Assembly (NCBI RefSeq): GCF_902729355.1
Contig: NZ_CACVCC010000016.1
Span: forward strand, 1 to 56,872
Direction: 5' to 3'
DNA length: 56,872 nt
From: Streptococcus sp. S784/96/1
Lineage (GTDB): Bacteria; Bacillota; Bacilli; Lactobacillales; Streptococcaceae
The notes below the pieces were generated by a model. The model saw only the letters and a list, made by a program, of their open reading frames with translations. It did not search any database and was not told the origin of the DNA. Of the stretch, positions 39,034 to 47,399 are shown one piece after another; position 1 is the first letter of the stretch, and every line of letters begins with the position of its first letter. The position numbers and the translations under genes are program-made.

Positions 39034-41766
39034 CTAGTTCCTATAATCGCCACCCTCAAAACCATAATATTCTTCTAAAGACTTACCAGAATGATAAATG
39101 TCGGTTGCTTCACGTCCAACAAAACGAATATGCCATGCCTCTGGCATATAGCCTGTTATATGTTCTTTTCCTTGCTTATAACGTACGACAAATCCATATT
39201 CATGAGCATGGTTTGCCAACCAAGAAACTGCATTGGGTTGAGCTAATAGACTACTATTCCCACCTAAAACATCAAAGGCTAGCCCAAGTTGATGCTCACT
39301 GTGTCCTGCCCTTGCTGAAAAACGATCAGCTTCTGCTTGACCGTACAGAGAGACGTAATTCCAATACAATGATTGCTGAGTGCTATAGCTGCGGTACCCA
39401 CTATAGGAATGGCTAATATCAAATCCTAAACTTCTCATTTTATTCGTTAAGTTGATAAAAGCCGCCTTAGCAGTTGGATTTTCGCCAGGTGCATATTGAC
39501 TACTTACTGAATATTTTTTATTAGCAATTATAATATTGTCATACTTACCTTGGATACTATAATATAATCCATTGTAAATCACCTTAGGCTTAGGTGCCAC
39601 AATACCATCTACTACCTCATTAGCTACAAACTCCCGTTTACCACCGTCATTAGTCACATACAAATGCACATAATACTTACCACTTGTGTACTTGTGATCA
39701 CTCGCTCTAACCGTCAAACGATAGTTCCCATCCGCCTGCTTGGCGGCTGTGTACCACACGATGTCATCTTGACCTCCAGCTTCTGACCAGGTCGGTAATT
39801 GGACTAAGGAAACGCCTCCTACTGACTTCAAGTCAGAAACGACAACCTCAAAGGTCCCCTTCTCCTTGTTCACATTTTCAATAGCTATGGTCGCTGTTGG
39901 TTTTGGCAAGGCCTTAACCGTTACCTTATCACCATCTAGGAAAATCAACTTCCCATCACTAGTCCGACCATAACTATGGATGTGATACACACCGGTATCA
40001 TACTGATGGTCTTTGATGTTTACCGTTAAGCTATAGCTACCATCGGCTTGTTTTTGTGCCTGATACCACTTGAGATCATCTTGGTCTCTCTGAGCTGACC
40101 AAGTGGGTAAGATAACCGTTGACAGGTAACTTGGAACATTCTTTACGGTCACCTTAAAGCTCGTTGCTGTGACTGATTCAACAGTCGTTTCTGCCTTCGG
40201 TGTAGCGACGTTATAGGTCTTATTGGCATTCAGGAAGATGTTCTCTTCCTTACCGGCGTTCCCATAAACATGAATGTGGTAAAGTCCACTGGCATATTGG
40301 TGGTCCTTGATATTTACCGTTAACCGATAGCTCCCATCTCCTGCTTTTTGAGCGATGTACCATCTGATATCATCTTGACCATTCTGATCACTCCATGTTG
40401 GAATCCGAATCTGATCAATGTAGCTTGGCACATTTCTTACCGTAACGGCAAATTGGTCATCCTTAACCCCAACAACTGTTGTTTCGACAGCTGTCTTCGG
40501 ATGGTTATAGCTTGCCTTGGCTAGGAAGGTTTTCTTTTCTCCTACCTCACCGTATAGGTGAAGTTGGTAACCCTCTGTCTCAAAATGATGCTGGTCAAGG
40601 CTCACTGTCACTCGGTACGTTCCGTCTGAATGTTTCTGGGCACGATACCACTTGAGGTCATCTTGGTCCTTCTGAGACGTCCAAGTTGGTAAGACCACAC
40701 TGGTATACTTGGCTGAAACGTTACTGATTGTCACCTCAAACTGACGATCATTGCGTGGACTCACACTTAAGGTTGGGGCTTTAGGAACAGGTTGAGCGTA
40801 GCTAGCTTGACCAACATAAACTTTCTTACCGTTAGGTTTCCCTTCATAATAATGAAGGTAGTAAAGGCCTGTCGAAGAGTTGTGGTTATCAATATCAACA
40901 GACACCTTATAGCGTCCATCGCTCTGCTTTTGCCCCTCATACCAGATGAGATCGTCCTGGTCATGAACAGACGACCAAATCGGCACATAGAGTTTATGGA
41001 AGTAGCTCGGCACATTTGAAATGGTTACCTCATAACTCGTTTCACTGGTCGCTTTAATCTGGGTATCCAGTTTTGGAGGGGTGAGGGTAATGCTTTCTGA
41101 GATGATAAAGTTCATCTTGCCTGTCGCTTTTTGGCGGAAATAAGCATGGAGGTGATAGAGCCCATATTCCCAATGGTTATTATAAGGAACAGTGGCTTGA
41201 CCTTTTGGCAGAGAATACCAGATGAGATCATCCTGATCACCCGCTTGAGACCAGACCGCTACTTGGAGGTCACTCTCTGCTGGAATCTCTTCCGTGTAGG
41301 TCAAGGTCATACTTTCTGTCCCTTGAGTGACTGTCAGAGGCTTTTGGACCGTTGAATCTGTCACGGGAGCTTCTGAGGTTTTCGCTTTGGAGACATCTTC
41401 TGTTAGCTTTGTGTCAACCTGAGGAACAGTCACACGGGATGCTGTCCTTGCTTCTTCTTTAGGTTCTAGCGTCAGTACTCTTGATGCCTCACTGACTTCA
41501 GGAGACGAAGTCACCGCTTCGGTCACCGGCAAGTCAGCGACTTGTGAAGCAGAGTCAGTCGTGGAGGTACTGGGTACTTCAACAGGAGTCTGTGTTTCTG
41601 ACGGAGCAGTTGTGCTCTCAGAGGTTTCTGTGGCAACGACTGCAGACGTTTGAGAAACTGAAACCTGCTCCTCTGCTTGGGCAAGCGTTGAAGGCGTCAG
41701 AAAAGCAGCTGCTGCTACACCTGCAACTACCCAACGTTTTTTAGCTTTGTACATTTTCTTTTTCAT
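39034..41766 (-). CDS. Secreted Bsp-repeat protein with VanY-type D,D-carboxypeptidase domain
   Basis: A 910-residue exported protein. The signal peptide (KKRWVVAGVAAAAFLTP...AQA) is cut near residue 31. A Thr/Ser/Glu-rich stretch runs to about 150. Then six tandem repeats follow (about 160-710), each with W(S/T)xxxxQDD(L/I)xWY and a closing YxxHxY, as in GBS Bsp-like repeats. The last about 150 residues form an M15B/VanY peptidase: SGYRSYSTQQSLY, zinc motif GHSEHQLGLAFDV and EAWHIRF. No LPXTG anchor. It probably binds the cell surface through the repeats and trims peptidoglycan stem peptides. The ATG at 41766 has AAGGAGA upstream. Likely involved in cell shape, wall turnover or host contact; the substrate is inferred. 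Confidence 0.88.
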   Translation of the reverse strand: MKKKMYKAKKRWVVAGVAAAAFLTPSTLAQAEEQVSVSQTSAVVATETSESTTAPSETQTPVEVPSTSTTDSASQVADLPVTEAVTSSPEVSEASRVLTLEPKEEARTASRVTVPQVDTKLTEDVSKAKTSEAPVTDSTVQKPLTVTQGTESMTLTYTEEIPAESDLQVAVWSQAGDQDDLIWYSLPKGQATVPYNNHWEYGLYHLHAYFRQKATGKMNFIISESITLTPPKLDTQIKATSETSYEVTISNVPSYFHKLYVPIWSSVHDQDDLIWYEGQKQSDGRYKVSVDIDNHNSSTGLYYLHYYEGKPNGKKVYVGQASYAQPVPKAPTLSVSPRNDRQFEVTISNVSAKYTSVVLPTWTSQKDQDDLKWYRAQKHSDGTYRVTVSLDQHHFETEGYQLHLYGEVGEKKTFLAKASYNHPKTAVETTVVGVKDDQFAVTVRNVPSYIDQIRIPTWSDQNGQDDIRWYIAQKAGDGSYRLTVNIKDHQYASGLYHIHVYGNAGKEENIFLNANKTYNVATPKAETTVESVTATSFKVTVKNVPSYLSTVILPTWSAQRDQDDLKWYQAQKQADGSYSLTVNIKDHQYDTGVYHIHSYGRTSDGKLIFLDGDKVTVKALPKPTATIAIENVNKEKGTFEVVVSDLKSVGGVSLVQLPTWSEAGGQDDIVWYTAAKQADGNYRLTVRASDHKYTSGKYYVHLYVTNDGGKREFVANEVVDGIVAPKPKVIYNGLYYSIQGKYDNIIIANKKYSVSSQYAPGENPTAKAAFINLTNKMRSLGFDISHSYSGYRSYSTQQSLYWNYVSLYGQAEADRFSARAGHSEHQLGLAFDVLGGNSSLLAQPNAVSWLANHAHEYGFVVRYKQGKEHITGYMPEAWHIRFVGREATDIYHSGKSLEEYYGFEGGDYRN

Positions 41767-41817
41767 TAAAATCTCCTTGTTGATATTAACTATCAATATC
41801 AATGCCCTTTTTAGGGT

Positions 41818-42801
41818 TTAAATCTCACTTACTTTGGAGTTCATACTTTCAACCGCCTGCTCTAAGACTGTCATCACGAGACGACTATGTTCCAGGGCCA
41901 CATCACGCGCAGCAAGATCATTTTCTCTAATAATATGTTCAAATGCTACAAACTCTGCATACATGCGGTGATGCGGGGTATTGGCATTTTTGAGTTGAGA
42001 TTTTTCCCCATTCAATGTCAGACTTATTTCAGGCATCGTATTTGTTGGGCCTAAAATTGCAATTGCTCCCTTATCACCTTGAAGTGTTGATTTTATTTCA
42101 GCAGAGCAATCTTTTGCACCAATAGTCACTGCCTTAAAATTGCCATAATCCATAATTAATATCCCAGAGGTATCCACTCCCCGTTCCATATTGGCAAGGT
42201 ATTGGACTGATTGCGGAGCTCCAAATAAGCCGACTACCAAGTGAATATTATAGATATTCAAGTCACGCAAAGCACCGCCACCCATCTCTGGGTTAAAAGC
42301 TGGCGCAATTTCACCACGTTTAAAGGCATCGTAACGTGAACTGTATTGAGAGTAATTACATTCCACAATTTTAAGCTTGCCCAACTGCTTCAAATTTTCT
42401 CTGATATAGTGAAAATTCCCTAAATACTGATTAGTAATCGCTTCAAGCAATATTAGCTTTCTCTGCTCTGCTATGACCATTAAATCCTCAAATTCTGCCA
42501 ATGTAAGGGTAAATGGTTTCTCACAAATCACGTGTTTACCTGCCAATAGAGCCTGGCGTGCATAGTCATAATGAGTGTGATTTGGCGTGCCAACATAAAC
42601 AGTATCCACAATAGGATTGGCTAAAATGTCGTCATAAATGCTAGTTGCCTGTGCTATATCATATTGCTGAGCTAAGTCTTCTGCCGTAGCAATCGAACGT
42701 TGTGTTGACATAATCGCCACTAATTCTATCCCATCAATTTCTTGTAAAACCGGTAAGACTTCTTTAACAATCATACCTGTTCCCAACAAAGCTAATTTCA
42801 T
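41818..42801 (-). CDS. Gfo/Idh/MocA-family NAD(P)-dependent oxidoreductase
   Basis: A 327-residue enzyme. The N-terminal Rossmann fold has LALLGTGMIVKEVLP, followed by VYVGTPNHTHYDYA and the family lysine in CEKPFTL. The C-terminal alpha/beta domain has GGGALRDLNIYNIH. Substrate unknown; relatives oxidise sugars or inositols. AAAGAGGAAG lies before the ATG. Upstream of the surface-protein gene on the same strand with about 50 bases between, so the two might share a transcript without an obvious functional link. Confidence 0.88.
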   Translation of the reverse strand: MKLALLGTGMIVKEVLPVLQEIDGIELVAIMSTQRSIATAEDLAQQYDIAQATSIYDDILANPIVDTVYVGTPNHTHYDYARQALLAGKHVICEKPFTLTLAEFEDLMVIAEQRKLILLEAITNQYLGNFHYIRENLKQLGKLKIVECNYSQYSSRYDAFKRGEIAPAFNPEMGGGALRDLNIYNIHLVVGLFGAPQSVQYLANMERGVDTSGILIMDYGNFKAVTIGAKDCSAEIKSTLQGDKGAIAILGPTNTMPEISLTLNGEKSQLKNANTPHHRMYAEFVAFEHIIRENDLAARDVALEHSRLVMTVLEQAVESMNSKVSEI

Positions 42802-42871
42802 CTTTGCTTCCTCTTTGCTTTTTTAATAAATTGTCTAATAACAGTTGAATTTAACATTAAATTCTAATTGA

Positions 42872-43744
42872 TTAGCCGATAAAGTCCCTGTCATTCTCCA
42901 TAATGAATGGCTTTGTACTTCCAGATGTATCCGTATCATACTTTGCCATAAGATAATCATGCAACGCTTTCTTGTCAGCAAATTTCAACACCTGATAAGG
43001 TTCTTCAAAGGATATCTTTTCAATAAATAAGTACCCCCCCTCTGAGGGAAAAAGCATTCCTACATGACCAATAAATAATTTTGTCGCTACTCCATCTAAT
43101 TGATCATGAAACCAGACGGACACCATAGTCACATTAGATTTAGCAAAAGTGACACCTTGTTGTTTCCAGTATTCTTGGACCTTTTCCAAATGAATTTTTG
43201 TATCGTTAATATTTTCCGTTGCTACAGCACTAAAAAGAATCTTAAAATTCTCCTGTTCCTCAGGTTTAACTTGGTAAATTGCTGGCGCATCCACTAGAGC
43301 TTCCTTATCAATAAAAAGCAAACTATCATCAGCTGGAAGGGTTGGTGATAATTTAATCATGGATTTAACTAGTTGAAAGGTTGTTAAGCGGCAATTATAA
43401 CCAGGAAACAAGGGAAAGTGGTTCGACCATTTATCACTGATAACTCCTATATCATAGATAGGTATTAAGCTTTTTGAAGTACCGTAATCAGATTGGACTA
43501 AACTGTCTGTAGGGATATGTTGATTATAAAAATTGACTTGTTCAAAAAAGAGGTTGATATCTTCTGCTGGTAATAATTTACTTAAAGACTTCGCAACATC
43601 ATTTTGTGTTTTTTTATCAAGAAGATTTGAATATGTAATTGTATACTTATCTGGTTTATTTAATGATTTTTGGGACTTATGTTGACAAGCAACCATAAAC
43701 ATAACAAGCAATACAGATAACACAAGCACTTTTAATTTTCTCAC
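42872..43744 (-). CDS. Uncharacterised lipoprotein
   Basis: A 290-residue protein with signal peptide and lipobox MVAC (Cys20), so anchored to the outer membrane face. No domain is recognised. It contains several short hydrophobic and aromatic stretches but no repeats. The start is GTG at 43744, supported by AAAAGGAG nine bases upstream. A promoter (TGCTATAAT) lies just before it, abutting repeat element copy B. Neighbours give no clue to function. Confidence 0.75.
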   Translation of the reverse strand: MRKLKVLVLSVLLVMFMVACQHKSQKSLNKPDKYTITYSNLLDKKTQNDVAKSLSKLLPAEDINLFFEQVNFYNQHIPTDSLVQSDYGTSKSLIPIYDIGVISDKWSNHFPLFPGYNCRLTTFQLVKSMIKLSPTLPADDSLLFIDKEALVDAPAIYQVKPEEQENFKILFSAVATENINDTKIHLEKVQEYWKQQGVTFAKSNVTMVSVWFHDQLDGVATKLFIGHVGMLFPSEGGYLFIEKISFEEPYQVLKFADKKALHDYLMAKYDTDTSGSTKPFIMENDRDFIG

Positions 43745-43767
43745 GAATCCAGCTCCTTTTCTAACTT

Positions 43768-43776
43768 ATTATAGCA
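43768..43776 (-). promoter_or_regulatory. Extended -10 promoter of lipoprotein gene
   Basis: On the minus strand TGCTATAAT (TATAAT at 43768-43773), 24 bases before the GTG start. Its upstream side is formed by the end of repeat element copy B, so the element may contribute to the promoter. Confidence 0.5.
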
Positions 43777-43780
43777 TAAA

Positions 43781-43978
43781 GAGGCTGGGAAAAAGTACCC
43801 CAACCTTCTATTTTTTATAACACTGACCCTTTGACCACATGCTTGATTGTAGGTCTGCAACTGGACATTTCTTCATTTTAAGCGTCCCCTAAAACATCCA
43901 CTGGACAGTCTCAGCCAGAGTTTAAAATACAGAGAGTACAGGAAGTCAAGACATCGAAATAATGACCTCCCCACTCTC
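43781..43978. repeat. Dispersed non-coding element, copy B (198 bp)
   Basis: The left end is GAGGCTGGGAAAAAG and the reverse complement of the right end is GAGAGTGGGGAGGTCATTAT. It aligns with 8009-8345 but lacks about 130 internal bases, as if deleted between the direct repeats ATCCACTGGAC (8127-8137) and ATCCAATGGAC (8259-8269). The left end folds (43781-43789 with 43798-43808) and is followed by a T-run, giving a terminator on the plus strand. Confidence 0.65.
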
Positions 43979-43983
43979 AAATC

Positions 43984-44649
43984 CTATTTATAATACTCTT
44001 TACTATTATGTTTATAAATACTAAACCAAAGCAGAGCTAAAAGAATGACAAGCAGTCCTAATTGAGTAACTTGCAAAGCTGTCTCTAACAACCATGCCAA
44101 ATACTCTCCAGCTCCCATATCCCAAAAAACACTAAAAGTCCAAACCAGCACAATAATACCTCCGAGAAGCAAGCCACGTCCATTAGCGGTTACCTTATTA
44201 AATAAGAGGGCAAGGTGGACACCCAAAATCCCAAAAATCAAATGGGCTAATAAAATAGAAAGGTAACCTCTCACAAGTTCAAGTTGAGACAGCTTGCCAT
44301 CTGTAGTAACAAGAGACAACAGAACATTATCGGGATACGTTTTATCAATAACCGGTGTTAAAAAGGCTAATAACAAGAAATAGATCAGCGCAAAAGTCAG
44401 CTGTCTTGCTACCAAGCTCAAGTAAAAATCCTTTCGACTAACACCAATCTGAGCAAACTGACGAAACATAACCGCTACTCCTGTCATTCCAAACACAAAA
44501 CTGATTACATACATCAGGGGATGAATCGTATAGTGAGCTTGCCCTGCATTAACATTGATAATCCCTCTATGGATAAACAAACTCCCCAACATCACCGGCA
44601 AAAAATAGCATAAAGGTTTTAATTGATAAAAATATAGCTTTTTAAACAT
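43984..44649 (-). CDS. ABC transporter membrane subunit (ABC-2-like)
   Basis: A 221-residue protein with about six hydrophobic segments (for example 15-30, 45-63, 85-105, 128-150, 160-175, 190-212). It lacks sugar-permease EAA loops and resembles small membrane subunits of export or immunity-type ABC systems. Starts one base after the ATPase stop, so translationally coupled. Third gene of the GntR operon. Confidence 0.75.
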   Translation of the reverse strand: MFKKLYFYQLKPLCYFLPVMLGSLFIHRGIINVNAGQAHYTIHPLMYVISFVFGMTGVAVMFRQFAQIGVSRKDFYLSLVARQLTFALIYFLLLAFLTPVIDKTYPDNVLLSLVTTDGKLSQLELVRGYLSILLAHLIFGILGVHLALLFNKVTANGRGLLLGGIIVLVWTFSVFWDMGAGEYLAWLLETALQVTQLGLLVILLALLWFSIYKHNSKEYYK

Positions 44650-44650
44650 C

Positions 44651-45499
44651 CTAGACCTCCTGTGTCAGATAAATCAAGTAATCTTGCAAATTGAGAGATG
44701 TCATCTCAACCTCCGAAGGAAGTTGAGGAGGTCGATTTCCCAAAATCACTACCTGTTTGGTTTTTCCAAGAGTGCTCGTCTCAAGGATTGTCTTTCCAAG
44801 CGACAATTCTGTGACCAAATGCTTAGGTCCCGTCAAAGTATAACCTTTTGTAAGCAGGTGTTCAACAGCATCCTGAACCTTGATTGTCCCCTTGTCAATG
44901 ATAATCACCTCTTCCAACAGTGGGGCAATTTCCTCAATTAAATGACTTGAGACAACAAACGTTCTGGGGCGTTTGTCGTAGGCTAATAGCAGAGCTTGAT
45001 TTACTTTTTTACGTTGGGCTGCATCAAGTCCTAGAACTGGTTCATCTAACAGGACATAATCAGCTGACACGGACAAGGCAGCGATAAGTTTTGCTACGAA
45101 TTGGTAACCTGTTGAAAGTTTGATTATTTTCTTTGATGAATCTAAACCAAATAACTGAATCAACTCCTCCGCAAATTCACCGTCAAACTTATCATCAAAC
45201 TTGTTTAACCATTTGAGCTGTTTTGCCATAGACCAATTGGCAGGTAGCCAATGTTCAGTTGACACGAGGTAAATACGTTTCTGCTGCAGACTATCTTTTC
45301 TAGGATCAATGCCATCAAGAGAAATCTGTCCAGAAGTTTCCGTGAGTTGATTAGCAATCATTTTTAAAGTTGTTGTTTTACCTGCACCGTTTCTACCTAG
45401 AAAACCGTAAATCGTCTTTTCCTTTAACTCGAATGAAACTCCAGATACGACCTCTTTCCTGCCGAAACGTTTTGACAAATTTGAAACCTTTAATGTCAT
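44651..45499 (-). CDS. ABC transporter ATP-binding protein
   Basis: A 282-residue ATPase. Walker A GRNGAGKTT, a degenerate signature LSTGYQ in place of LSGGQ, Walker B DYVLLDEPVLGLD and the switch histidine in VVSSHLIEEI are present. YtrB-like architecture with a variable C-terminal 60 residues. It starts in an ATGA overlap with the regulator gene. With the following membrane protein it forms an exporter or sensor-type transporter, probably for cell-envelope-active compounds (inference from YtrA-linked systems). Confidence 0.88.
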   Translation of the reverse strand: MTLKVSNLSKRFGRKEVVSGVSFELKEKTIYGFLGRNGAGKTTTLKMIANQLTETSGQISLDGIDPRKDSLQQKRIYLVSTEHWLPANWSMAKQLKWLNKFDDKFDGEFAEELIQLFGLDSSKKIIKLSTGYQFVAKLIAALSVSADYVLLDEPVLGLDAAQRKKVNQALLLAYDKRPRTFVVSSHLIEEIAPLLEEVIIIDKGTIKVQDAVEHLLTKGYTLTGPKHLVTELSLGKTILETSTLGKTKQVVILGNRPPQLPSEVEMTSLNLQDYLIYLTQEV

Positions 45500-45864
45500 T
45501 GATCATATACCTCCTCAATGAGTTTTAGTAGCTCTGCTTTTTCCAAACTAAGTCCCTTAGCCATGTGAACCAGCTCCTGGACCTGTCGTTCACTAAAGTA
45601 CGTCTTTCTTTTTTTCTGTAAAATGGCTAGCGCACCGCTTGTCACAAAAGTTCCCATACCTCGACGTTTCTCAAGAATGCCTTCCGCAACTAAAAGATTC
45701 ATCCCTTTTAGAACCGTTGCTGGATTGATTTGATAGGCTGCTGAAATTTCTGTCGTAGACGGAACCTGCTCTCCCTCAGCATAAATTCCTTGAAAAATGG
45801 ATTCCTCTAACTGCTGAGCTACTTGCTGAAATAGGGATACATCGCTATCATAGTTGAACTTCAT
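45496..45864 (-). CDS. GntR-family repressor, YtrA subfamily
   Basis: A 122-residue regulator. The N-terminal winged helix-turn-helix (about 8-75) has QVPSTTEISAAYQINPATVLKGMNLLVAEGILEKRRGMGTF-type spacing, and the C-terminal part is only about 45 residues, as in the YtrA subfamily. Such proteins repress their own operon and the downstream ABC genes. AAAGGAGG precedes the ATG. A perfect 16-bp inverted repeat (45882-45919) in its promoter is the probable operator. Confidence 0.88.
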   Translation of the reverse strand: MKFNYDSDVSLFQQVAQQLEESIFQGIYAEGEQVPSTTEISAAYQINPATVLKGMNLLVAEGILEKRRGMGTFVTSGALAILQKKRKTYFSERQVQELVHMAKGLSLEKAELLKLIEEVYDQ

Positions 45865-45881
45865 TGTTTCCTCCTTTCTTG

Positions 45882-45919
45882 GTTATATAGTTAGTTACTT
45901 ATATAACTAACTATATAAC
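45882..45919. promoter_or_regulatory. Perfect palindromic operator of YtrA-type repressor
   Basis: GTTATATAGTTAGTTA (45882-45897) is repeated in exact inverse at 45904-45919 around the 6-base spacer CTTATA. It ends 18 bases before the repressor ATG, covering the position expected for the -10 and start site. This is the typical place and symmetry for GntR autoregulation. Confidence 0.75.
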
Positions 45920-45995
45920 TAAAAACATGATATGTCAAGAAAAAAAAAACTAAATTACCTAGTCAATTTTTATTAAAAAATTAAAGTTTAGAATA

Positions 45996-46004
45996 TGGTA
46001 TAAT
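45996..46004 (+). promoter_or_regulatory. Extended -10 promoter of the small-ORF/permease operon
   Basis: TGGTATAAT (hexamer 45999-46004) lies 27 bases before the 42-residue ORF. No good -35 is visible. Confidence 0.6.
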
Positions 46005-46030
46005 GATAGAAAAAATAAAGGAGACCTCTC

Positions 46031-46159
46031 ATGGCATTAACCTATAAAAAACAAGATGAATTAGAAAAAGTCCTTGAATCATTCGCAAAACTCCCTGACC
46101 TTGAAAACGTTACTTTTCCAGAGTTAATAAAAAAGGAAGAGGCACATGACAAAAAATAA
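46031..46159 (+). CDS. Small charged ORF, 42 residues
   Basis: ATG at 46031 with AAGGAGAC seven bases upstream and an extended -10 promoter 27 bases before. The product (MALTYKKQDELEKVLESFAK...) is soluble, charged and probably helical. The stop overlaps the next ORF by 14 bases. No family recognised. The strong ribosome binding site and operon position argue that it is translated. Confidence 0.6.
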   Translation: MALTYKKQDELEKVLESFAKLPDLENVTFPELIKKEEAHDKK

Positions 46160-46325
46160 ACGTGATACATTTTTTTATATCGTTGTAGGTCTTATTACTG
46201 CTTTTGTGGCTAGTTTTCTCCAACAAGGTTGGCAACGATTTGTCATTGTCGTTTTGATTATAGGATTAGCTGGGTATGCCTATGAAAAATGGAAAGGAAC
46301 ATCAAATGGCAACAAACAAAAATAA
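46146..46325 (+). CDS. Small membrane protein, 59 residues
   Basis: ATG at 46146 with AAGGAAGAGG upstream inside the previous ORF. Two hydrophobic segments (about 9-26 and 31-46) in a helical hairpin with basic ends (MTKNKRD at the start, EKWKGTSNGNKQK at the end). Overlaps both neighbours. Function unknown; the arrangement with the following small membrane protein and permease suggests membrane accessory proteins. Confidence 0.6.
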   Translation: MTKNKRDTFFYIVVGLITAFVASFLQQGWQRFVIVVLIIGLAGYAYEKWKGTSNGNKQK

Positions 46326-46503
46326 GAACACTGATAATCAACTGGCAATAGGGATTTCATTAGGACTTAGTTTGGGTACTAGTATCGGATTAATTTTCGG
46401 AGAAATGTTTGGAAAGCCTTTACTCGGATTGAGTTATGGACCTAGTATCGGAATGCTACTAGGACTTATAGTTGCCCTACTCTCTAAGGAAAAAGGTGAC
46501 TAA
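46306..46503 (+). CDS. Small glycine-zipper membrane protein, 65 residues
   Basis: The ATG at 46306 has AAAGGAAC upstream. Two hydrophobic segments are rich in Gly/Ser at helix-packing spacing (GISLGLSLGTSIGLIFGEMFG and GLSYGPSIGMLLGLIVALL region). The repeat of GLSxGxSIGxxxG in both halves suggests an internal duplication. Overlaps the previous ORF and abuts the permease with TAATG. No function recognised. Confidence 0.65.
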   Translation: MATNKNKNTDNQLAIGISLGLSLGTSIGLIFGEMFGKPLLGLSYGPSIGMLLGLIVALLSKEKGD

Positions 46504-47399
46504 TGCTAGATTTTTTACCTAATCACGTCTTACAGTGGATGGCAATTTTTCTTTCAATTATTATAGAAGCTCTGCCTTTTGTTTTAATTGGCGCCATTCT
46601 TTCAGGTTTTATCGAAGTTTTTGTCACACATACGGTCGTTGAACGGTTTCTTCCCAAAAATAAAGTCTTGCGTATCATTTTTGGTTCCTTGATTGGATTT
46701 ATTTTTCCGTCCTGTGAGTGTGGAATTGTCCCTATTATCAACCGTTTTTTGGAAAAACAAGTGCCGAGCTACACAGCAGTACCCTTTTTAGCAACTGCTC
46801 CCATCATCAATCCCGTTGTGCTTTTTGCCACTTATTCTGCTTTTGGAAATAGCTGGCGCTTTGTATTCTTACGTCTCTTTGGAGCTATCCTCATTGCCCT
46901 TGTTTTAGGATTACTACTAGGTTTTGTGGTCGATGATAATATTCTAAAACTAACTGCGCAGCCTAACCATTTCCACGATTATTCAGATAAGACTCTCTGG
47001 CAAAAATTATTTTACGCTTTGGCACATGCCATTGATGAATTTTTCGATGTCGGACGTTACTTAATCTTTGGTACTTTGGTTGCTTCTGCCATGCAGATTT
47101 ACTTACCAACAAGGATTTTGACTTCCATCAGTACGACACCCCTTTTAGGAATTCTGATTCTGATGCTCATGGCCTTTATCCTATCTCTGTGTAGCGAAGC
47201 GGATGCCTTTATCGGTGCTTCGCTCCTTTCAAGTTTTGGAATTGCACCTGTCATGGCTTTTTTACTAATTGGTCCAATGGTGGATATTAAAAACCTACTT
47301 ATGATGGCTAAATCCTTTAAACCGTCATTTATTTTCTTTTTTGTCGGTACATCTAGTCTGATGGTCATCATTTATTGCTTAGTATTGGGGGTGATGTAA
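46503..47399 (+). CDS. UPF0718/DUF318-type permease (YcgR/ArsP-like)
   Basis: A 298-residue membrane protein with about eight hydrophobic segments in two halves. The hallmark motif FPSCECGIVPIINRFLEKQVP is near residue 75 and the matching LCSEADAFIGASLLSSFG near 230. The family includes proteins that export organoarsenicals and uncharacterised permeases paired with TIGR03943 proteins. Start and stop use TAATG overlaps with both neighbours, so one polycistronic unit. The substrate cannot be read from sequence. Confidence 0.85.
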   Translation: MLDFLPNHVLQWMAIFLSIIIEALPFVLIGAILSGFIEVFVTHTVVERFLPKNKVLRIIFGSLIGFIFPSCECGIVPIINRFLEKQVPSYTAVPFLATAPIINPVVLFATYSAFGNSWRFVFLRLFGAILIALVLGLLLGFVVDDNILKLTAQPNHFHDYSDKTLWQKLFYALAHAIDEFFDVGRYLIFGTLVASAMQIYLPTRILTSISTTPLLGILILMLMAFILSLCSEADAFIGASLLSSFGIAPVMAFLLIGPMVDIKNLLMMAKSFKPSFIFFFVGTSSLMVIIYCLVLGVM

